From positions 11,409,741-11,473,740 of the forward strand of contig CAKAKS010000001.1 of assembly GCA_916700875.1 (NCBI GenBank): a stretch of 64,000 nucleotides of DNA. Direction: 5' to 3'. Position 1 is the first letter of the stretch, and each line of letters begins with the position of its first letter. The DNA comes from Sebastes aleutianus. Lineage: Eukaryota; Chordata; Actinopteri; Perciformes; Sebastidae. The notes under the pieces were generated by a model. That model worked only from the letters and a program-made list of their open reading frames with translations. It did not search any database and was not told the origin of the DNA. Both the position numbers and the translations under genes were made by a program. Below, in pieces: positions 12,601-24,932 of this stretch.

Positions 12601-13967
12601 TTGTATATCAAGACATTGCTCTTTTATCTAACACTATGAATTTCCCCCATGCTTAGGTAAGTATTTAGCAATGCACTGTTTATATTAGTTCTCCTGCTCA
12701 TCATCATTTACAGCATAGCCAGGAAAGAAACCCAGCAACTAATAATGTGCAGTTTTGTGTCTTTTGTTGTAAATGACTTGCACATTGCAGACACAATGTG
12801 GTCTATATTTTGCATTCGAAATCTGTAAACCGTAAACTGTTTTTGTTTGTTTTTCCATCCAGCTTTTTTCATTATTACACATCTTTATCTCATTTTATGT
12901 CATCAAAATCATGCTTTCTTCATTCACATCTCATTCATTCATTTGTTTTTATCTATTTTGCTGGTATTGGCTTTCGATATTCAAGCAAAGGTAATTTGGT
13001 ATGCAAGAAACGTAAGTAAGGGTGCATGCAATTCAGATATTTTTTCCTCCACATTTCTTTTTTAAAAGCACGACCCTCTATGATCAGCAAGGAAACATCA
13101 TGATCCCAACAAAGCAAATAAATTAGGGAGGCTTTGCCATAAAGAAGTAGTTAGTTTTATCTAGTTTTAAGTGGATGCTCAGATGTTAAGGTGTGACCTA
13201 TAGTATTCTCCAGGCGGTTTCAGTCAGGCAGAAAAACATATCACTCCTAAAAAGACTAACTTTCTGGCAGACTCCTTCTGTTGAAACAGATAATTACATG
13301 ACAAACTCGCAAGGACCGTTTGAAAAAGACCTGGTCCTCTGTAAGTGTGTGTTGCAGAGTTGAAGCATTGAGGTGCTGGGCAGCTCCTGACTATTTGACA
13401 GTGACACTGCACATACGCACATCTTGAAGTCGCTGATGGCCGGCACATGTGCTCCACTTGCCGTCGGAACACGTTCGACCGAAACGCAGGAGGGAGGTGG
13501 ACGATGTTGTGAAGCAAAACAAAAGGGCGTTCACCGCCGGGCTCCGCACATTCTCAGCTAATCAGGAACAGTGTCCACTGAATAACAGCATGCAGTGATA
13601 AGGTCACCAAATGAACTAAAGCTGGAATCAAGAATCTGAAGCCTTTTTTAATCCGTGACCAACAAGATTAGAGGGCTTCCACTCAACATACAGTGTGGTA
13701 GGAATCACTCAGAGACCTGAGCTGTTGGACACAAAGAGGAGCCCCATTTATGGAAAGATTTCTTCCAAAATGAAACATTCACCTTAAAATGGATGTTATA
13801 TACTGTACTGGTGGCCCACTCAAGTAGAGCTGGTTATGCAGTAATTGTGGTTGGATTCTCAGATAACATCATAAAGTCTTTTTGAGCTGGACACGCAATC
13901 TTACACCATGTGAAGGAGACTGCTTTGCTTTGCTCTCAATATGTAAATGCAATCAATTTATTGTTTC
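9629..13967. other. intergenic DNA, no gene recognised
   Basis: Mostly unique sequence. 10190-10400 has balanced composition and ends in GTGCTAATTAACACC, a possible homeodomain-type site; this is only a hint of regulatory DNA. 10738-10800 is purine-rich. 11680-12240 resembles a dispersed element in its short AT-rich ends, but I could not define borders. No spliced exon was seen. Confidence 0.4.
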
Positions 13968-14129
13968 AAAGGGGACATATCATGCTTGGGTTTCTATTAG
14001 AACATGTTTCTCTTTAATGTTTGAAAAACACATTATTTTTTTCATGCTGTCTCATACTGAAACGCTCCGCTTTGGCGCCTGTCTCTTTAAGAGAGAGAAA
14101 AAGAGAGTTTCCCATGATATGTCCCCTTT
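13968..14129. mobile_element. 162-bp MITE with 17-bp perfect terminal inverted repeats
   Basis: The left end AAAGGGGACATATCATG (13968-13984) is the exact reverse complement of the right end CATGATATGTCCCCTTT (14113-14129). The interior holds CTCTTTAAGAGAGAG. Too short to code for anything; a non-autonomous DNA element. The superfamily is undetermined, since the flanks show no clear duplication. Confidence 0.75.
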
Positions 14130-14950
14130 AAAAGCACCTACTAGTACTTTGAAAGGACCAATTCGAGTTTAAACCAAGATGAAGATGTTGCTCTTCCTGA
14201 GGTTTCTTCCTCTTTTTTCCCTGTTAAAAGGGTGTTTTTGGTGTTTTGTAAAAGACAGAGGGTGTCGTATCCTGTACAGATAGTAAAGCCCCCTGAGGCA
14301 AATTTATGATTTGTGATATTGGGCTGTACAAATAACATTGACTCCAAAGGCCTGTTTTAGGATTACAACTTGTTTTTTACAGTGTTGATTTTAAAGGTGA
14401 TCTGAGATTAAAGTTTTCATGGAAATCTTCAACATTCAGTGTTCCTCGTACAGCAAAAAGCACAAAGAGACAGTGAGACGATTCTGTGTCTGGTAGAAGC
14501 TGTGCAATATGCAAAACAAGTCTGTGTCTTTTCTCGAAGCAAAAGGCAGCCTCGTCTCTGAAAAGGTTCCATACATGAGGTAGCGAGGAGAATGCCGCAC
14601 AGGCTAAAAAGACGAACTGGGGAGAGGAGAGAATACACTTTCTCCCTCCCTCTCCTTGCTCAGTGATCCAGCACAGTGAACACAAAAGCTACTGTTTGCC
14701 AGTGTGCCGAGGAATCCAACCAGTTACCTCAATGACAGAAAAGCCTGTAAAGTGCTTCCCATAGAAAACACGGGCCTGTAAACGACGCAATGGATCAAAA
14801 CTCAGAGAGACACGACTCGATGGAAAGTGAGATATGATATTTGACGTAAAAAAAATAGTAAACAATTATGAAACTATTGACAAAACGATCTCAACTCAGG
14901 ATCCACTTACAATTATGGATCCAAATTATAGCAACGCATTCTTAAACATA
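14130..14950. other. intergenic DNA, nothing recognised
   Basis: No gene, repeat end or RNA gene seen. A 102-codon minus-strand frame (14377-14685) has no recognisable features. Confidence 0.45.
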
Positions 14951-15422
14951 TGAGATCTTGCAAAAAGTTATTTCTTATTTTTCGTGCGTTTTCCTACGAA
15001 TGTCCAGCGTCAATTTCCGCTCCAGTCTCTTCAAAGTAAACTTCCGTCTTCCCAGGAAACAACGTTGCTAGGTTTAGGCAAGAAAACTACTTACCGGAAG
15101 TGGTTACACGACACCGGAAGTAGCGTGACTTAAGTACGGAAATTATGTGACAAAAACTACTTACTTAGGTTTAGGAAAAGATGGTGGTTTGGGTTAAAGT
15201 AACGCTGGAAGTGACGTAACTTTAGTATGGATGGACAAGGTACGAACAGAGGTGTCGCAGGTGAAAGTCCGACTTTTTTTTGACCCACCGATCCAGCCCG
15301 ATCTCGTCCCTACGCGGCATTCGTTGCTCTTTATACATCCTCGTTGATTTTGTGGGATATACAAATTACAGTGCATTAATTTTCTTCGCTAAAGCTACGA
15401 ACGGTGTATGAGAACAGCCTGA
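14951..15422 (+). repeat. family A dispersed repeat, near full length (long subtype)
   Basis: Starts TGAGATCTTGCAAAAAGTTA and passes through CTAGGTTTAGGCAAGAAAAC. It includes GGTGAAAGTCCGACTT, followed by GACCCACCGATCC, and ends GCTACGAACGGTGTATGAG and AACAGCCTGA. The same order of blocks occurs inverted at 32060-32520. No ORF; a non-autonomous element of unknown class. Confidence 0.65.
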
Positions 15423-16437
15423 TTATAGATACCATTTAATTTAGCAAAATGAAGGTCAAGTTATCACTTCATTACAAGTATACGGTCAGTGTCTTAAACC
15501 CTTAGCAAAACAGGACAGCCAGGAAATGTACTTTAACTCTTTTATTACAGTCACATTTTAACATATATTTAACATTTCACTGTTATTGTCATACTCATTT
15601 TCTGCTGTTAACAACAAAAAAAGTGGGGACTGAAGATAGGGGATAATGTCTTCTGATGTCTATTACATCTCTTTTTGTCAGCATCATACATTAAACTTTC
15701 TCTCTTTGAGACCAAAAAATCTCTCACCTATTTCATTGGATGAGCAATTGCAGTCAATCCAGCCCAGATTTCTTCCCTCAGGTCTTCTATGTCTGTTAAG
15801 AACCACCCGCGATCCATAATAAATCCTCAATGCTGCTTTTAGAGGAGCATAATTCTTACAGGCTAAGTTTTTTTATCACCCAGTGTTTATCCTGGGAACA
15901 CATCCCCGCTCGACAAATTTCACACAGAAATAGGAGATGACATTTATCTTCATCGGAGGGGGATCTCTCTGCAGCTTTGTGCCTTTTAAAAACTAACATC
16001 TCAGTCTGAGGAAAAAGAAGCGCTCACAAATGAGAATCAAATTATCAGATAAGACCCGATGATGTGGTTTACATGTACCACTGCATTCGTAACATTCTTC
16101 TCTATCAACACAGGTTTGTGTTGCAGCGTACACCTTGTCAAGGTTTGAAGGGTGAGATTGCGGGGTTTTAGTATACTATTTGGCTTGCTATGTTACAATG
16201 CAAGTATTTCAACATGGATGAGATGAAATTATTAGTCCCTAATTCTCAATAGCATTGAGGAACTTACATCAATGTTGAAACTATCATATTATTTGGAAAA
16301 TAGCTGACTTGATTTGCAAAACACCTTCCCAGATTGTATCTTACATATTTTAGAGACTATGAATGATGAAATTCAAGCAATGAATTTTTACTTTCCGCTA
16401 CAAAAATAGATATATGGCATTTAAGAAATGCACTTCA
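15423..16437. other. intergenic DNA, nothing recognised
   Basis: AT-rich, with no exon, repeat end or RNA gene that I can support. Confidence 0.45.
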
Positions 16438-16680
16438 GTTTATTTTATTTTTCACCTGTAGCAACTGTCTCTCCTGTGTTTTATTTAGACGTGCATTCCA
16501 ACTGGCCCACATTTAGAGGAAGGTTTATCATACCTGTCATACCTTCAGAGCCATTTCCCTCCCTTATGAAGCCTAATATGCTCAGTCCCATTCTTCGGAT
16601 GAGACCACACAGCTTCTTGTACAACAGATAGTTGCAGCCAAGCCACCTGATTGGTCACTGATGCGTTCCAGCCGTGCCGG
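16438..16680 (+). repeat. duplicated block, copy 1 of 2 (partner 24706-24932)
   Basis: Very similar over most of its length to 24706-24932 in the same orientation. Shared words include TTTAGACGTGCATTCCAACT, CATACCTGTCATACCTTC, TTATGAAGCCTAATATGCTC and GATGCGTTCCAGCCGTGCCG. Both copies keep an open frame through FYLDVHSNW, IIPVIPSEPF and SLMKPNMLS. No known domain. Either a dispersed repeat or a local duplication. Confidence 0.7.
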
Positions 16681-18769
16681 TAATCCCACAATGCACCGGC
16701 TGGATGTTATGAAAAATGGAAATGGTTTGGATACTAACTCATGGTAACGAGGGAGCTCAAAGACAATCCGTCTGGCTTCTCCACCGTGTCAGTCTCATAT
16801 TTGTAATTTATTCACACTGAGTGTTTTAAAGAAATGGTACGAAGCCACGTCGTCGTTGTACACAACATCATGTTAAAGAATCCTCTCATGGATTTTATTG
16901 CTATAATAAAGAATGTGTGCTCAAACTACACTGGGACGCTCAACACTCTGCTCAAATATGCTTTTTCCACTGGACTATCTTGAACACATGATGTCACTGC
17001 ACAGTATGTTTTCCTTTTTATTTATTTATTTTTTTCCTTTTTTGTTTCAGTGCAGTTTATGTATAGTAAAATTCTTCTCTTTTGAGTTATTGTCTGTCAG
17101 GACCAAAGGCAGAAGTAGCATGTTGTTATTAGCTCTGCAAAACCTCTTAGAGAGGACGCCAAGTTGGATGGATGGGACTCCGATGGGAGACTGCTGGTTG
17201 CATCTTGTCTCCTACCAACGGCCAGTGTTGTTTTCTGTCGATAAAGACTTTTTCCCAAACCTTAACAAATAGTTTTTATGTCCAAATGTCTTACTACTAA
17301 AACAATAATCTGTAACAGTTTTGAAAAGCACTTGCACAAATGATGCCATCCTACTGATAGGGGTGCCTGATCAGAAAACCTTTGTTTTTAAGGTTATGAC
17401 ATTTTGGAGGACATCGAGCTACACTTTTCGCTTCGTGACAGGCGTGACAAGCTAGAAATAAAGTTGAACGGGTCTCGTCTTTTTTCACCGCTCCAATGAC
17501 GCGGTGAAGCATCAAACAATCAAGTGTTTTTGTTTCACCCTGTTCCATTGCCAAATCTCTGTCAGTCTCTGCCTTTCTGTATGTATGTCCTTCAAGTTTC
17601 TCAACAACCGTTCATCTGATCGACTCCACACTAGGCGGGTGTATTGCTGAGAACCCAAGGAAGTGCAATGTTGAGTGTTAAGTTGTTTGGATGAGTGGTT
17701 CTCGAGAAAGCTGCAAGCAGCAATACTGGAGGCCAAGCAATTGGCCAAACGGGCAGTTCACTGTAATAAAAAAAAACATAACTATCCACAAAAACTGGGC
17801 AACAAAGCAAGACACTTAATCACATAATGACGCCACAATAAAGTGCAAAAACGATCCTTTGAAATCCTCAAGTGGTGACCAATATTACATTTGCAAACTG
17901 GTATAAACTTTGTGCAACACAGCCACCATGTTAGAGCCCTGTTCCCTATAGACACTACGTTGATGTTTACATGTGACCAATGCTTTCAGGTATATATCTT
18001 CAAAATCGCACCATAAAACCAATATAGGGTATTGATCGGTGCCATTCTGTGCCAAACCGTGCAGACTAAGCACAGCTGCAGCTGGGAAAACTTGCTACTG
18101 TATGCATCTTTAATAGCAGATTTATCATTTTAACACCATCACCATACAGCCTGATTTCTCTCCATTAATACACAATGGACTCTGATGTAATGATTATGGC
18201 ATGCAGATGGGCCTGGATCTAATGGCACAGAGTTAAACTGTGACTTTTTCACAAACCAATTCAGCAACAGAAAGCTGAAGACCAGCTCAATAAAGTGCCA
18301 TTCATTTTGGATCACAGCATCCTGCTTCTCAAAATATTTTGCTGCGCCTTTTATCAAAAATACCTCAATAACCTTACGGGTGCATTGAGTTTACCTGACG
18401 GCGTCCGATTCCATCAAAATGGGTGAATATTCCGACGTCACAGATTGGAGGGTGTTTTGTTAAACAAAGGCGGGTTTGATTGTGAGCAGAGCTCAGCACT
18501 CCACCTCTCAAGCATTACATAAAGCGTGAGCCTCGACTTGGCACCGTCCGCTCAACGACGCTCCATGAGAACAGGACTGAGCAATGCTAAACCCATGACC
18601 CCACTTACACTTGTACCCCACATCACCCAGACACCACCCCCCCCCTGCCTCATTCTCTCCATTTCAATATTTATCCTCCTCCCTTCCCCCTCTTCAATAG
18701 CTCATCTTGTGTTCGGTTGTATTTAATATAAAGCTGTTTATCATTATTTTGGAGGGATGTTCTTCAGAA
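16681..18769. other. intergenic DNA, nothing recognised
   Basis: A 119-codon plus frame (16913-17272) is open through a T-rich stretch but has no domain or splice support. There is a C-run near 18637-18646. No gene found. Confidence 0.45.
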
Positions 18770-18965
18770 CATCGTCAAGCAGTAGTGGAAGTGGAAGAAG
18801 TATTCAGATGTTAATAGAAATACCACAATGTAAAATTACTCAATTACAAGTGTGCGTTCAAAATACAAGTACTAGAGTAAAAGTAAGGAATTACCATTGG
18901 AGCAGCATTTTAGTACTACAGTGCCCAACTGGGCGGAAACTAGTCCAATCTGGCAACACTGATAG
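18770..18965 (+). mobile_element. chimeric repeat: left end of one hAT-like family joined to right end of another
   Basis: The left part (GTGGAAGAAGTATTCAG, then ATTACTCAATTACAAGT and AGAGTAAAAGTAAGG) matches the 61109-61606 family. The right part (CAACTGGGCGGAAACTAG, then CCAATCTGGCAACACTG) matches the right end of the 9086-9620 family. This could be one element inserted in another followed by deletion, or recombination between them. Confidence 0.55.
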
Positions 18966-20020
18966 TGATCGCATGGATCAACAGTTGCTTCGATAGTTTG
19001 TATTTTGGCACCTTGCAATACAAGACAATTATACCTTCTCCTTATGGTGGTTGTCTCTCTATTACATATATTGAATAAGAGAATATAAACACTATTATTT
19101 TGGGTTCATAATGAATAACACATTCATCTAGTGGAGAGTTATAGAGCACCAGACCACCTGCAAGATGCATGAATCAGATTTTACACTTTTGGCCACAGAT
19201 GAACTCCACTGGAGGCTCAGCAAGCTCTGCAAGGAGTTGTTGTTGTCCTGAATGTGTGCTTGTGTGCCTATATCAATCACACTGTGGGAACATAAATCTG
19301 TTTAAACAACCACATTGTGGGGAACTTAAGTGAAGCCTCTGCTGAAGCCAGTTAAGCTCACATTATTGATCAATCATTACAGACACCTCAGTTCATAACA
19401 TATAAACAGCAGGAGATTTGTGAGATTTGCTAAGCGCACCAGAGGATAAAATGTCAGAGAGTAAAAACAAAGGTGGTCCTGTTGTCGATCTGCATCACAT
19501 GCAAGTGTCTCAGAGTCCGTGTGGATTGACGGACGCCAAAAACTCTTCTGTGTGTATTGTGTGGTATTTATCTCTGACTGCACACAGACCTGATTTCAGT
19601 TCAGCTCAGTTTACCTGAGCTTGGTTCAGTTCAGGCCAGGTTTGGTTAAGTGGTTAACATGCTCCATTAGCCCCACCATCAGAGACTGAAGATCCGTCCC
19701 AGCTCAAATCAAGGCCTCAGCTGGGCAGACCGCCCCGCCCGCCGTCCTGCTCGGTGACAGACCGATCATTGTCTCTCCACCTCTGCAGCAGCCGAGGATT
19801 CTTTGGAGATTGAATAAACGCAGGTGAGTTACGGCTTTGACAGGGAAGTGAAATATTTCTATATTGTATAAACATTACATCACCCTCCTTATAAGCTGTA
19901 ACTGGCAATTGTCCACAAGTTATTAGATGGAGGAATCCCATGCTTTGTCTCTGGGGTCTCTGGGTCTTTTTAAATGATGTACAAACTCCAATGGGAATTT
20001 GTTCTTAGATAGATTTCTTT
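18966..20020. other. intergenic DNA, nothing recognised
   Basis: No exon, repeat end or RNA gene supported. 19600-19640 is a short GTTCAGTTCAG-like patch. Confidence 0.4.
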
Positions 20021-20028
20021 TTATATAC

Positions 20029-20045
20029 ATATATATATATATATA
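20029..20045. repeat. (AT)n microsatellite
   Basis: About eight AT units, next to the SINE-like segment that follows. Confidence 0.8.
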
Positions 20046-20046
20046 A

Positions 20047-20170
20047 GTTATTTTTTGGCATTTCTACTTTATTGGATAGTGAGAGAAGCAGACAGGAAAA
20101 GCACGAGGACTCAAACCTGGACCACTGCGGTGAGTAGTAAGGAGTAATAGGCCTCTTCCCGGTTAGCTAC
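20047..20170 (+). repeat. truncated SINE-like repeat
   Basis: TTTTGGCATTTCTACTTTAT, then TGGATAGTGAGAGAAGCAGA, CAGGAAA, and CTCAAACCTGGACCACTGCG match a repeat I know to be abundant in teleosts, with the middle missing. The CGAGGACTCAAACCTGGACC portion resembles a tRNA-like B-box, consistent with a SINE. Class inferred. Confidence 0.5.
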
Positions 20171-20435
20171 CATTGAAAATATTTGTGCTAAAGAAGATTG
20201 TTAATTTGGTGTTATTTTGTGATAAATTGTAGTAATATTCTTTATATATCATTGTTAAAGAAGTTGAACACACTGCTGTACTGTAACTTTTATATTTTTT
20301 TCCTCTGAATTGAGTCCATACTCTAACCTTAGTGGAACACAACAAGTTCCTTAAACCGAATTGATAGTTGAAGTATTAAATTTGAAACGCTTCAGTTTTA
20401 GTAACTTTAAAAACGGATAAGCTTTTCCAACACAA

Positions 20436-20725
20436 TCTCATCTCAACTTGTCACATAGATGCTTTGTCGAATCCCTCTGCGTCACTTTTCGGTTGCAGTA
20501 AACGCGTGCTGAATGTTGTGAATTAAACACAAACACTTGTTTAGGATTAGGCAACAAAACCACTTAGTTAGGTTTAGGAAAAAACAACATGGTTGGTGCT
20601 TAAAACTACTATGTTTGTACAGTGAAAATGACACTGAATGTGAACAGGGGATACGAACAAACAGCTGAGTGTAAAGTGACGCACGGGACACGAACAGCGG
20701 TCTCCTGGATGAAGCCTTGTGTAAG
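20436..20725 (+). repeat. family A dispersed repeat (short subtype)
   Basis: Starts ATCTCATCTCAACTTGTCAC and includes TTAGTTAGGTTTAGGAAAA and GTGAAAATGACACTGAATGT. It ends CGGTCTCCTGGATGAAGCC, followed by TTGTG. Same block order as 23839-24098 and 29955-30408. Confidence 0.7.
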
Positions 20726-22131
20726 CTTTTCCTGAGTGATAGCTGACTGAGAACACCACTTCTAAAGTTCACCTCACCGTATTTATAAGGACATTTGTTT
20801 GATTTCATTTTCATTTAACCATCTGAACCCTCCTGTCACCTCTGTACTGCTCCCTTCTGCAGTCAGTGAACTGAATGAAGCCTCTTTGCCAGTAGACACT
20901 CAGCACCACAACTCTACTGGGGCTGATGACAGACAAATATTATTATCATCTACAGGCTAAGCTCTGTTTAAGACCAAGACATTTTCTTTTATTGCCTCTT
21001 GGCACTTTTAAAGCATTCCACTTATTTTGTCCGTCCTCCACTCATCCATAAAAATCTGATAAAATAACCAGACTTGAACACTTTGGAAGCAACTGAATAT
21101 CTTTCTTTTTTTTGCTGCGAGTCGCACCGTATATGCCCCCTTTTTTACTTGTGTGGTGCACTCTGCAATGTAAACCAGATGTTTATTCTGTGGGAAAAAG
21201 AATACCACATTCAAAACAAAGGGTCACAAATGTTCCCTCCCCGGACAGAAGGAGATGACACAGGCACACATCTGCAATGCTTTTCTGACACTGTCAAGTG
21301 ATTCTTTTGAAACACTGTTATGGTTATGCTTATATTTATGCTTAAGAATCTGTGAGAAAGTATTTCAACATGCATTCTCAAGATAGAAGGAGGACATAGG
21401 ATGAATTTTTATTGGAGATGAGATGGAGTACAATGTATGGGTGACTTCAGTACTCCAACATCTGTCCATTCATCTGTCTGTCTGTCTGTCTACATATTTT
21501 CAGAACAGAAAAAGGAAACATAGAAAATGTTAAAATTAGCCTATTCATAAAAAGTGACACATTTCATGATATCTCTGCCACTTCATCACCATTTTTATTT
21601 CTATTGGAGGTCATCAGCCTATTAGCAACAATTTCACACTACATGAAGTCATTTGACTTGGTGTTAATGTCAAGAAATATCATTTCATGCAGGTTTGGAT
21701 AAAAGCTTTTCTCCTCTTCACTTAGAGTTCACAATTTAAGGATGAAAACTGGATACCAGACTACAAGAAGTCACTGCTCACCCAGTTCATTTGCCAAAAA
21801 GTTTGTTAAGGTTGTTTTCCGCGTTGCTGCCGATACACATTAGTGTCTACTTTCCTACCACTCTACGGGGAAGATGGTGTTTTTGCACCAGGTTTTTGTG
21901 CAGTGCCACAGTTAGTTACTGGGACAAACTGCAAGGCTGACTCTCCGCTCTGTCTGCAGCTCCCTTGCAGTAAAACATCCATGCTTATTGTGTTATAAGC
22001 ATTGCTTTGTTTTCCCGCAGTCCATTGTGGTCACTGCTAACTCCTACCGATGCACTGCTGGTTAGGGTGTATACATCCACGGCACAAATCAGTGTGTTCA
22101 TGTGACCCATTGACCATAAGAAGCTGACTAA
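20726..22131. other. intergenic DNA, nothing recognised
   Basis: (TCTG)n of about 4.5 units at 21473-21490. Otherwise no gene, repeat border or RNA gene was seen. Confidence 0.45.
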
Positions 22132-22572
22132 GGCCATGATCAGACAGAGCGCATTTTAGCAGCATTGGACGGCTTTTTGAAATTGTTTTTAATGAGAGTG
22201 AGGCGTTTTGTGCGCTGCTTTTGCGTTACTGAGTGCCTCGCATTTTCCCGCTCTATTTGCCTCACAGTTTTGCAGAACCGCCGTGAACGCCTCGGAAAAG
22301 CGCCCAACATCGTTCACATTTTTTGTCATTGTGGTGACTTTTGCAGGATACCCGAAGCTTTATGACTTTACCAAACATAGTTACCATGATCTGAACAGAA
22401 AACAGAAGGAGGCAAATTTCGGGTAAGTTGTTTTCATTAATTTAAACTGTACTATTAACTATTAGATGGTAAAAAAGATGCAGCAAACTGCAAAAAAAAT
22501 TCTTATCGGGCTAGGCAGTGCAGTGCGCCTCGCATTTTCTACCTCCAAAACGTGCTATGTCTGATCAGGGCC
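22132..22572 (+). mobile_element. non-autonomous PIF/Harbinger element, 441 bp, TAA target duplication
   Basis: The left end is GGCCATGATCAGACAGAGC and the right end is GCTATGTCTGATCAGGGCC, imperfect inverted repeats. Flanked by TAA at 22129-22131 and 22573-22575, the 3-bp target typical of PIF/Harbinger. Inside, 22347-22422 keeps part of a MADF-domain exon (see that entry). MADF/Myb-like proteins are the second gene of animal Harbinger elements, which supports the class. Confidence 0.75.
22347..22422 (+). pseudogene. MADF-domain exon remnant inside the Harbinger element
   Basis: A TTTTGCAG acceptor precedes GATACCCGAAGC and a GTAAGT donor follows at 22423. The open frame between reads GYPKLYDFTKHS, then YHDLNRKQKEANF, matching the first part of a MADF domain (the usual pattern is a YPxLYD motif, then a Tyr, then a basic Lys/Arg helix). 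The expected continuation (a Trp followed by Ile-Ala) is absent, as the next exon has been deleted. Non-functional as a protein. Confidence 0.6.
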
Positions 22573-22575
22573 TAA

Positions 22576-23838
22576 GAGAATAAGTTTAAAGGGGCTTAAG
22601 ATTCATTTGGCGCCCCCCAGGGGTCGTATAAAAAACATTGTGGCAGACGACCAAGAATTTGACGCTGAGATGAACACATTCACTGCACCAATTTTCACGG
22701 TAATTCTCTAATTTTTGTACAAACAATGCTGCCATCAAAATAATTTTAATCATTCTCTAACCCTATACAATTGTACACAAAGTGTCTGTAATAAAACCAA
22801 CTGTATCTGGATACACTGAGGAATGGAGTCAAGTAACTACTTTTAAAAGGAAAGATCCTATTCATTGCTATTTTTTTGTACTGCAGTCATTCATCATTTT
22901 CCTCACAGCTTGGTCAAATCATCCTGGACTGAGGCAGTCTGGTCTACCATCTATAACAGCTGACGGGTCAGCAGGAGCTGCTGTAATCTGATCAGAGATA
23001 ATCTGTGGGATCATACATCACAGCTGTATGAAAACAGACTCAGTTTTGAACTCCTCCAACTTCTTGTACGACTCTGTGCAAACAAAAAACCCTATGACGG
23101 GCAATCCGTCACTATCTGTGCAACCTATACATGACAAAGCAACAAATTGCCTTTGAATTGTTCGCTGCGGGTGAAATCCCAGCTTCAGGGGAGAGTTTTT
23201 CTCCTCCCCTCTCAAAGCAATGAATCATAAAAATGTGACAAATATGGTTTGACATTGCTTTTTGGGGCTGATTAATGAGTGTAGCTATAGTCACGGTGGA
23301 AAGTCCCACACAGACAGGTTTGAGGATTTCTGTTTAGCACTGGAGCAGTAAAGAAAAGCCTCTTCATGTGTGTCCTGGCGTTGGCTGCAATCAGGCTGTT
23401 CCCCTTATGTGAACCTTAAACTTCACTGTAAAGCTTGCTGCTGTTTCACTGTTGCTATAGCAACAACAAAATGCTCAATTAGTCATCAATACATTGACAC
23501 TTAGTCATAGAAACTATAGTAGTAATAGAGGCAGTGGCAGTTTTGTAACATCAGTGGGGCTGGTAATGTAGCATTGATATGATATGATGAACAATAAGTG
23601 TTTAGTCACATTTGCCTCCAATCCACAAGACACTTAGATGCTCCAGTCCAAGAGCCCTTATATGGTGCATGATGGTTCACTGCCATCGCTTACTGGGACA
23701 CTTAATTGCATAATTAGTACTGACACTTTAAGTACAAGTTTTCTGCTAATTCTTTTGTATTTTTACTTAAGTAATATTTTGAACACCCAACCCTTTTACT
23801 TTTAATGGACTATTGATTTATTGTAGCATTGCAACACG
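22576..23838. other. intergenic DNA, nothing recognised
   Basis: No exon or complete repeat. The short word GGCGCCCCCCAGGGG at 22610-22624 may be part of an unresolved element. Confidence 0.4.
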
Positions 23839-24098
23839 TTCTCATCCCAACTCGTGACATACTGCCGCTTTGTCAGACCCCTTGGTTTCACTTTAGGTTA
23901 TGGCATCAAAACCACTTAGTTAGGTTTAGGAACGCACAACATGGTTGGGCTTAAAACTACTATGTTTGTAAAGTGAAAATGAAACTGAGCATTGTGAACA
24001 CGGGACACGAACAAACAGCTGATTGTAACGTGAAAGTGAAACTTTACACACGGGACACAACAGCAGACTCCTGGATGAAAGCCTTGTGTTTGTTGGAC
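23839..24098 (+). repeat. family A dispersed repeat (short subtype)
   Basis: TTCTCATCCCAACTCGTGAC at the start, then TTAGTTAGGTTTAGG, GTGAAAATGAAACTG, ACGAACAAACAGCTGATTG and GACTCCTGGATGAAAGCC, followed by TTGTGTTTG. It includes a small internal repetition of the GTGAAA segment. Confidence 0.7.
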
Positions 24099-24705
24099 TG
24101 TAGTTGAGAGACGACTAGATTGTTAATCTAATTAATATAATTTTAAGATAATAAAAAACAAAATTGCCAGACGATAGCCGGTAGGTTCCTTGATTGTATG
24201 GCCAATGCGTTCCACCTCTTTTGCTCTCCACATGGACTGTTTACCTGAATGCAACCAAAACCCGTCAATACTACCTCGACTACATAAACCAGAATGCTTC
24301 TGATACCAAAACCTTGTCCCATTGCACTCATATGGATAATCTGTTTATAGAGATGAGGTAGATGCAGAAACAGTAGTAGTGATTATAGCAGTACCACTAT
24401 CGGTAGAGTAGTATTAACAGTACTGTAAATAGAGTGGTTACTGGAAGTTAATAGTGATGAAGCCTTCTGAGGAACGGGAAACATCAGGTCCCTGCTTTGT
24501 TTCAGAGCTTCACCACACAGAGAGGAGCTGCTTTAATGCTCGCTGATATTTTCCCGTTGAAGAGTTACAGCAGTTAAACATCAAATCATCATCTTCAACT
24601 ATAAAAAGTCGCTGGTATTTCTGGTGCCGGCGCCTGTGATAGTAACCATGACTTCTTACAGAGCTGTTTGGAAACAACCTCTTCATATTCACTAAACTCT
24701 CACTG
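24099..24705. other. intergenic DNA, nothing recognised
   Basis: No gene or repeat end supported. Confidence 0.45.
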
Positions 24706-24932
24706 GTTTATTTTATTTGTCACCTGTGGCAACATGTTCGTCTGTGTTTTATTTAGACGTGCATTCCAACTGGACTACATTTAGAGAAAGGTTTATCATA
24801 CCTGTCATACCTTCAGAGCCATTTTCCTCCCTTATGAAGCCTAATATGCTCAGTCAGACCACACAGACCACACAGCTGATTATGCAACATCCAACAGAAG
24901 AAGTTGGTCAATGATGCGTTCCAGCCGTGCCG
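24706..24932 (+). repeat. duplicated block, copy 2 of 2 (partner 16438-16680)
   Basis: Same orientation as copy 1, 8.3 kb away. It differs by scattered substitutions and a changed middle, where CAGACCACA is repeated. The shared open frame SPVAT, FYLDVHSNW and FIIPVIPSEPF is also open here. Confidence 0.7.
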
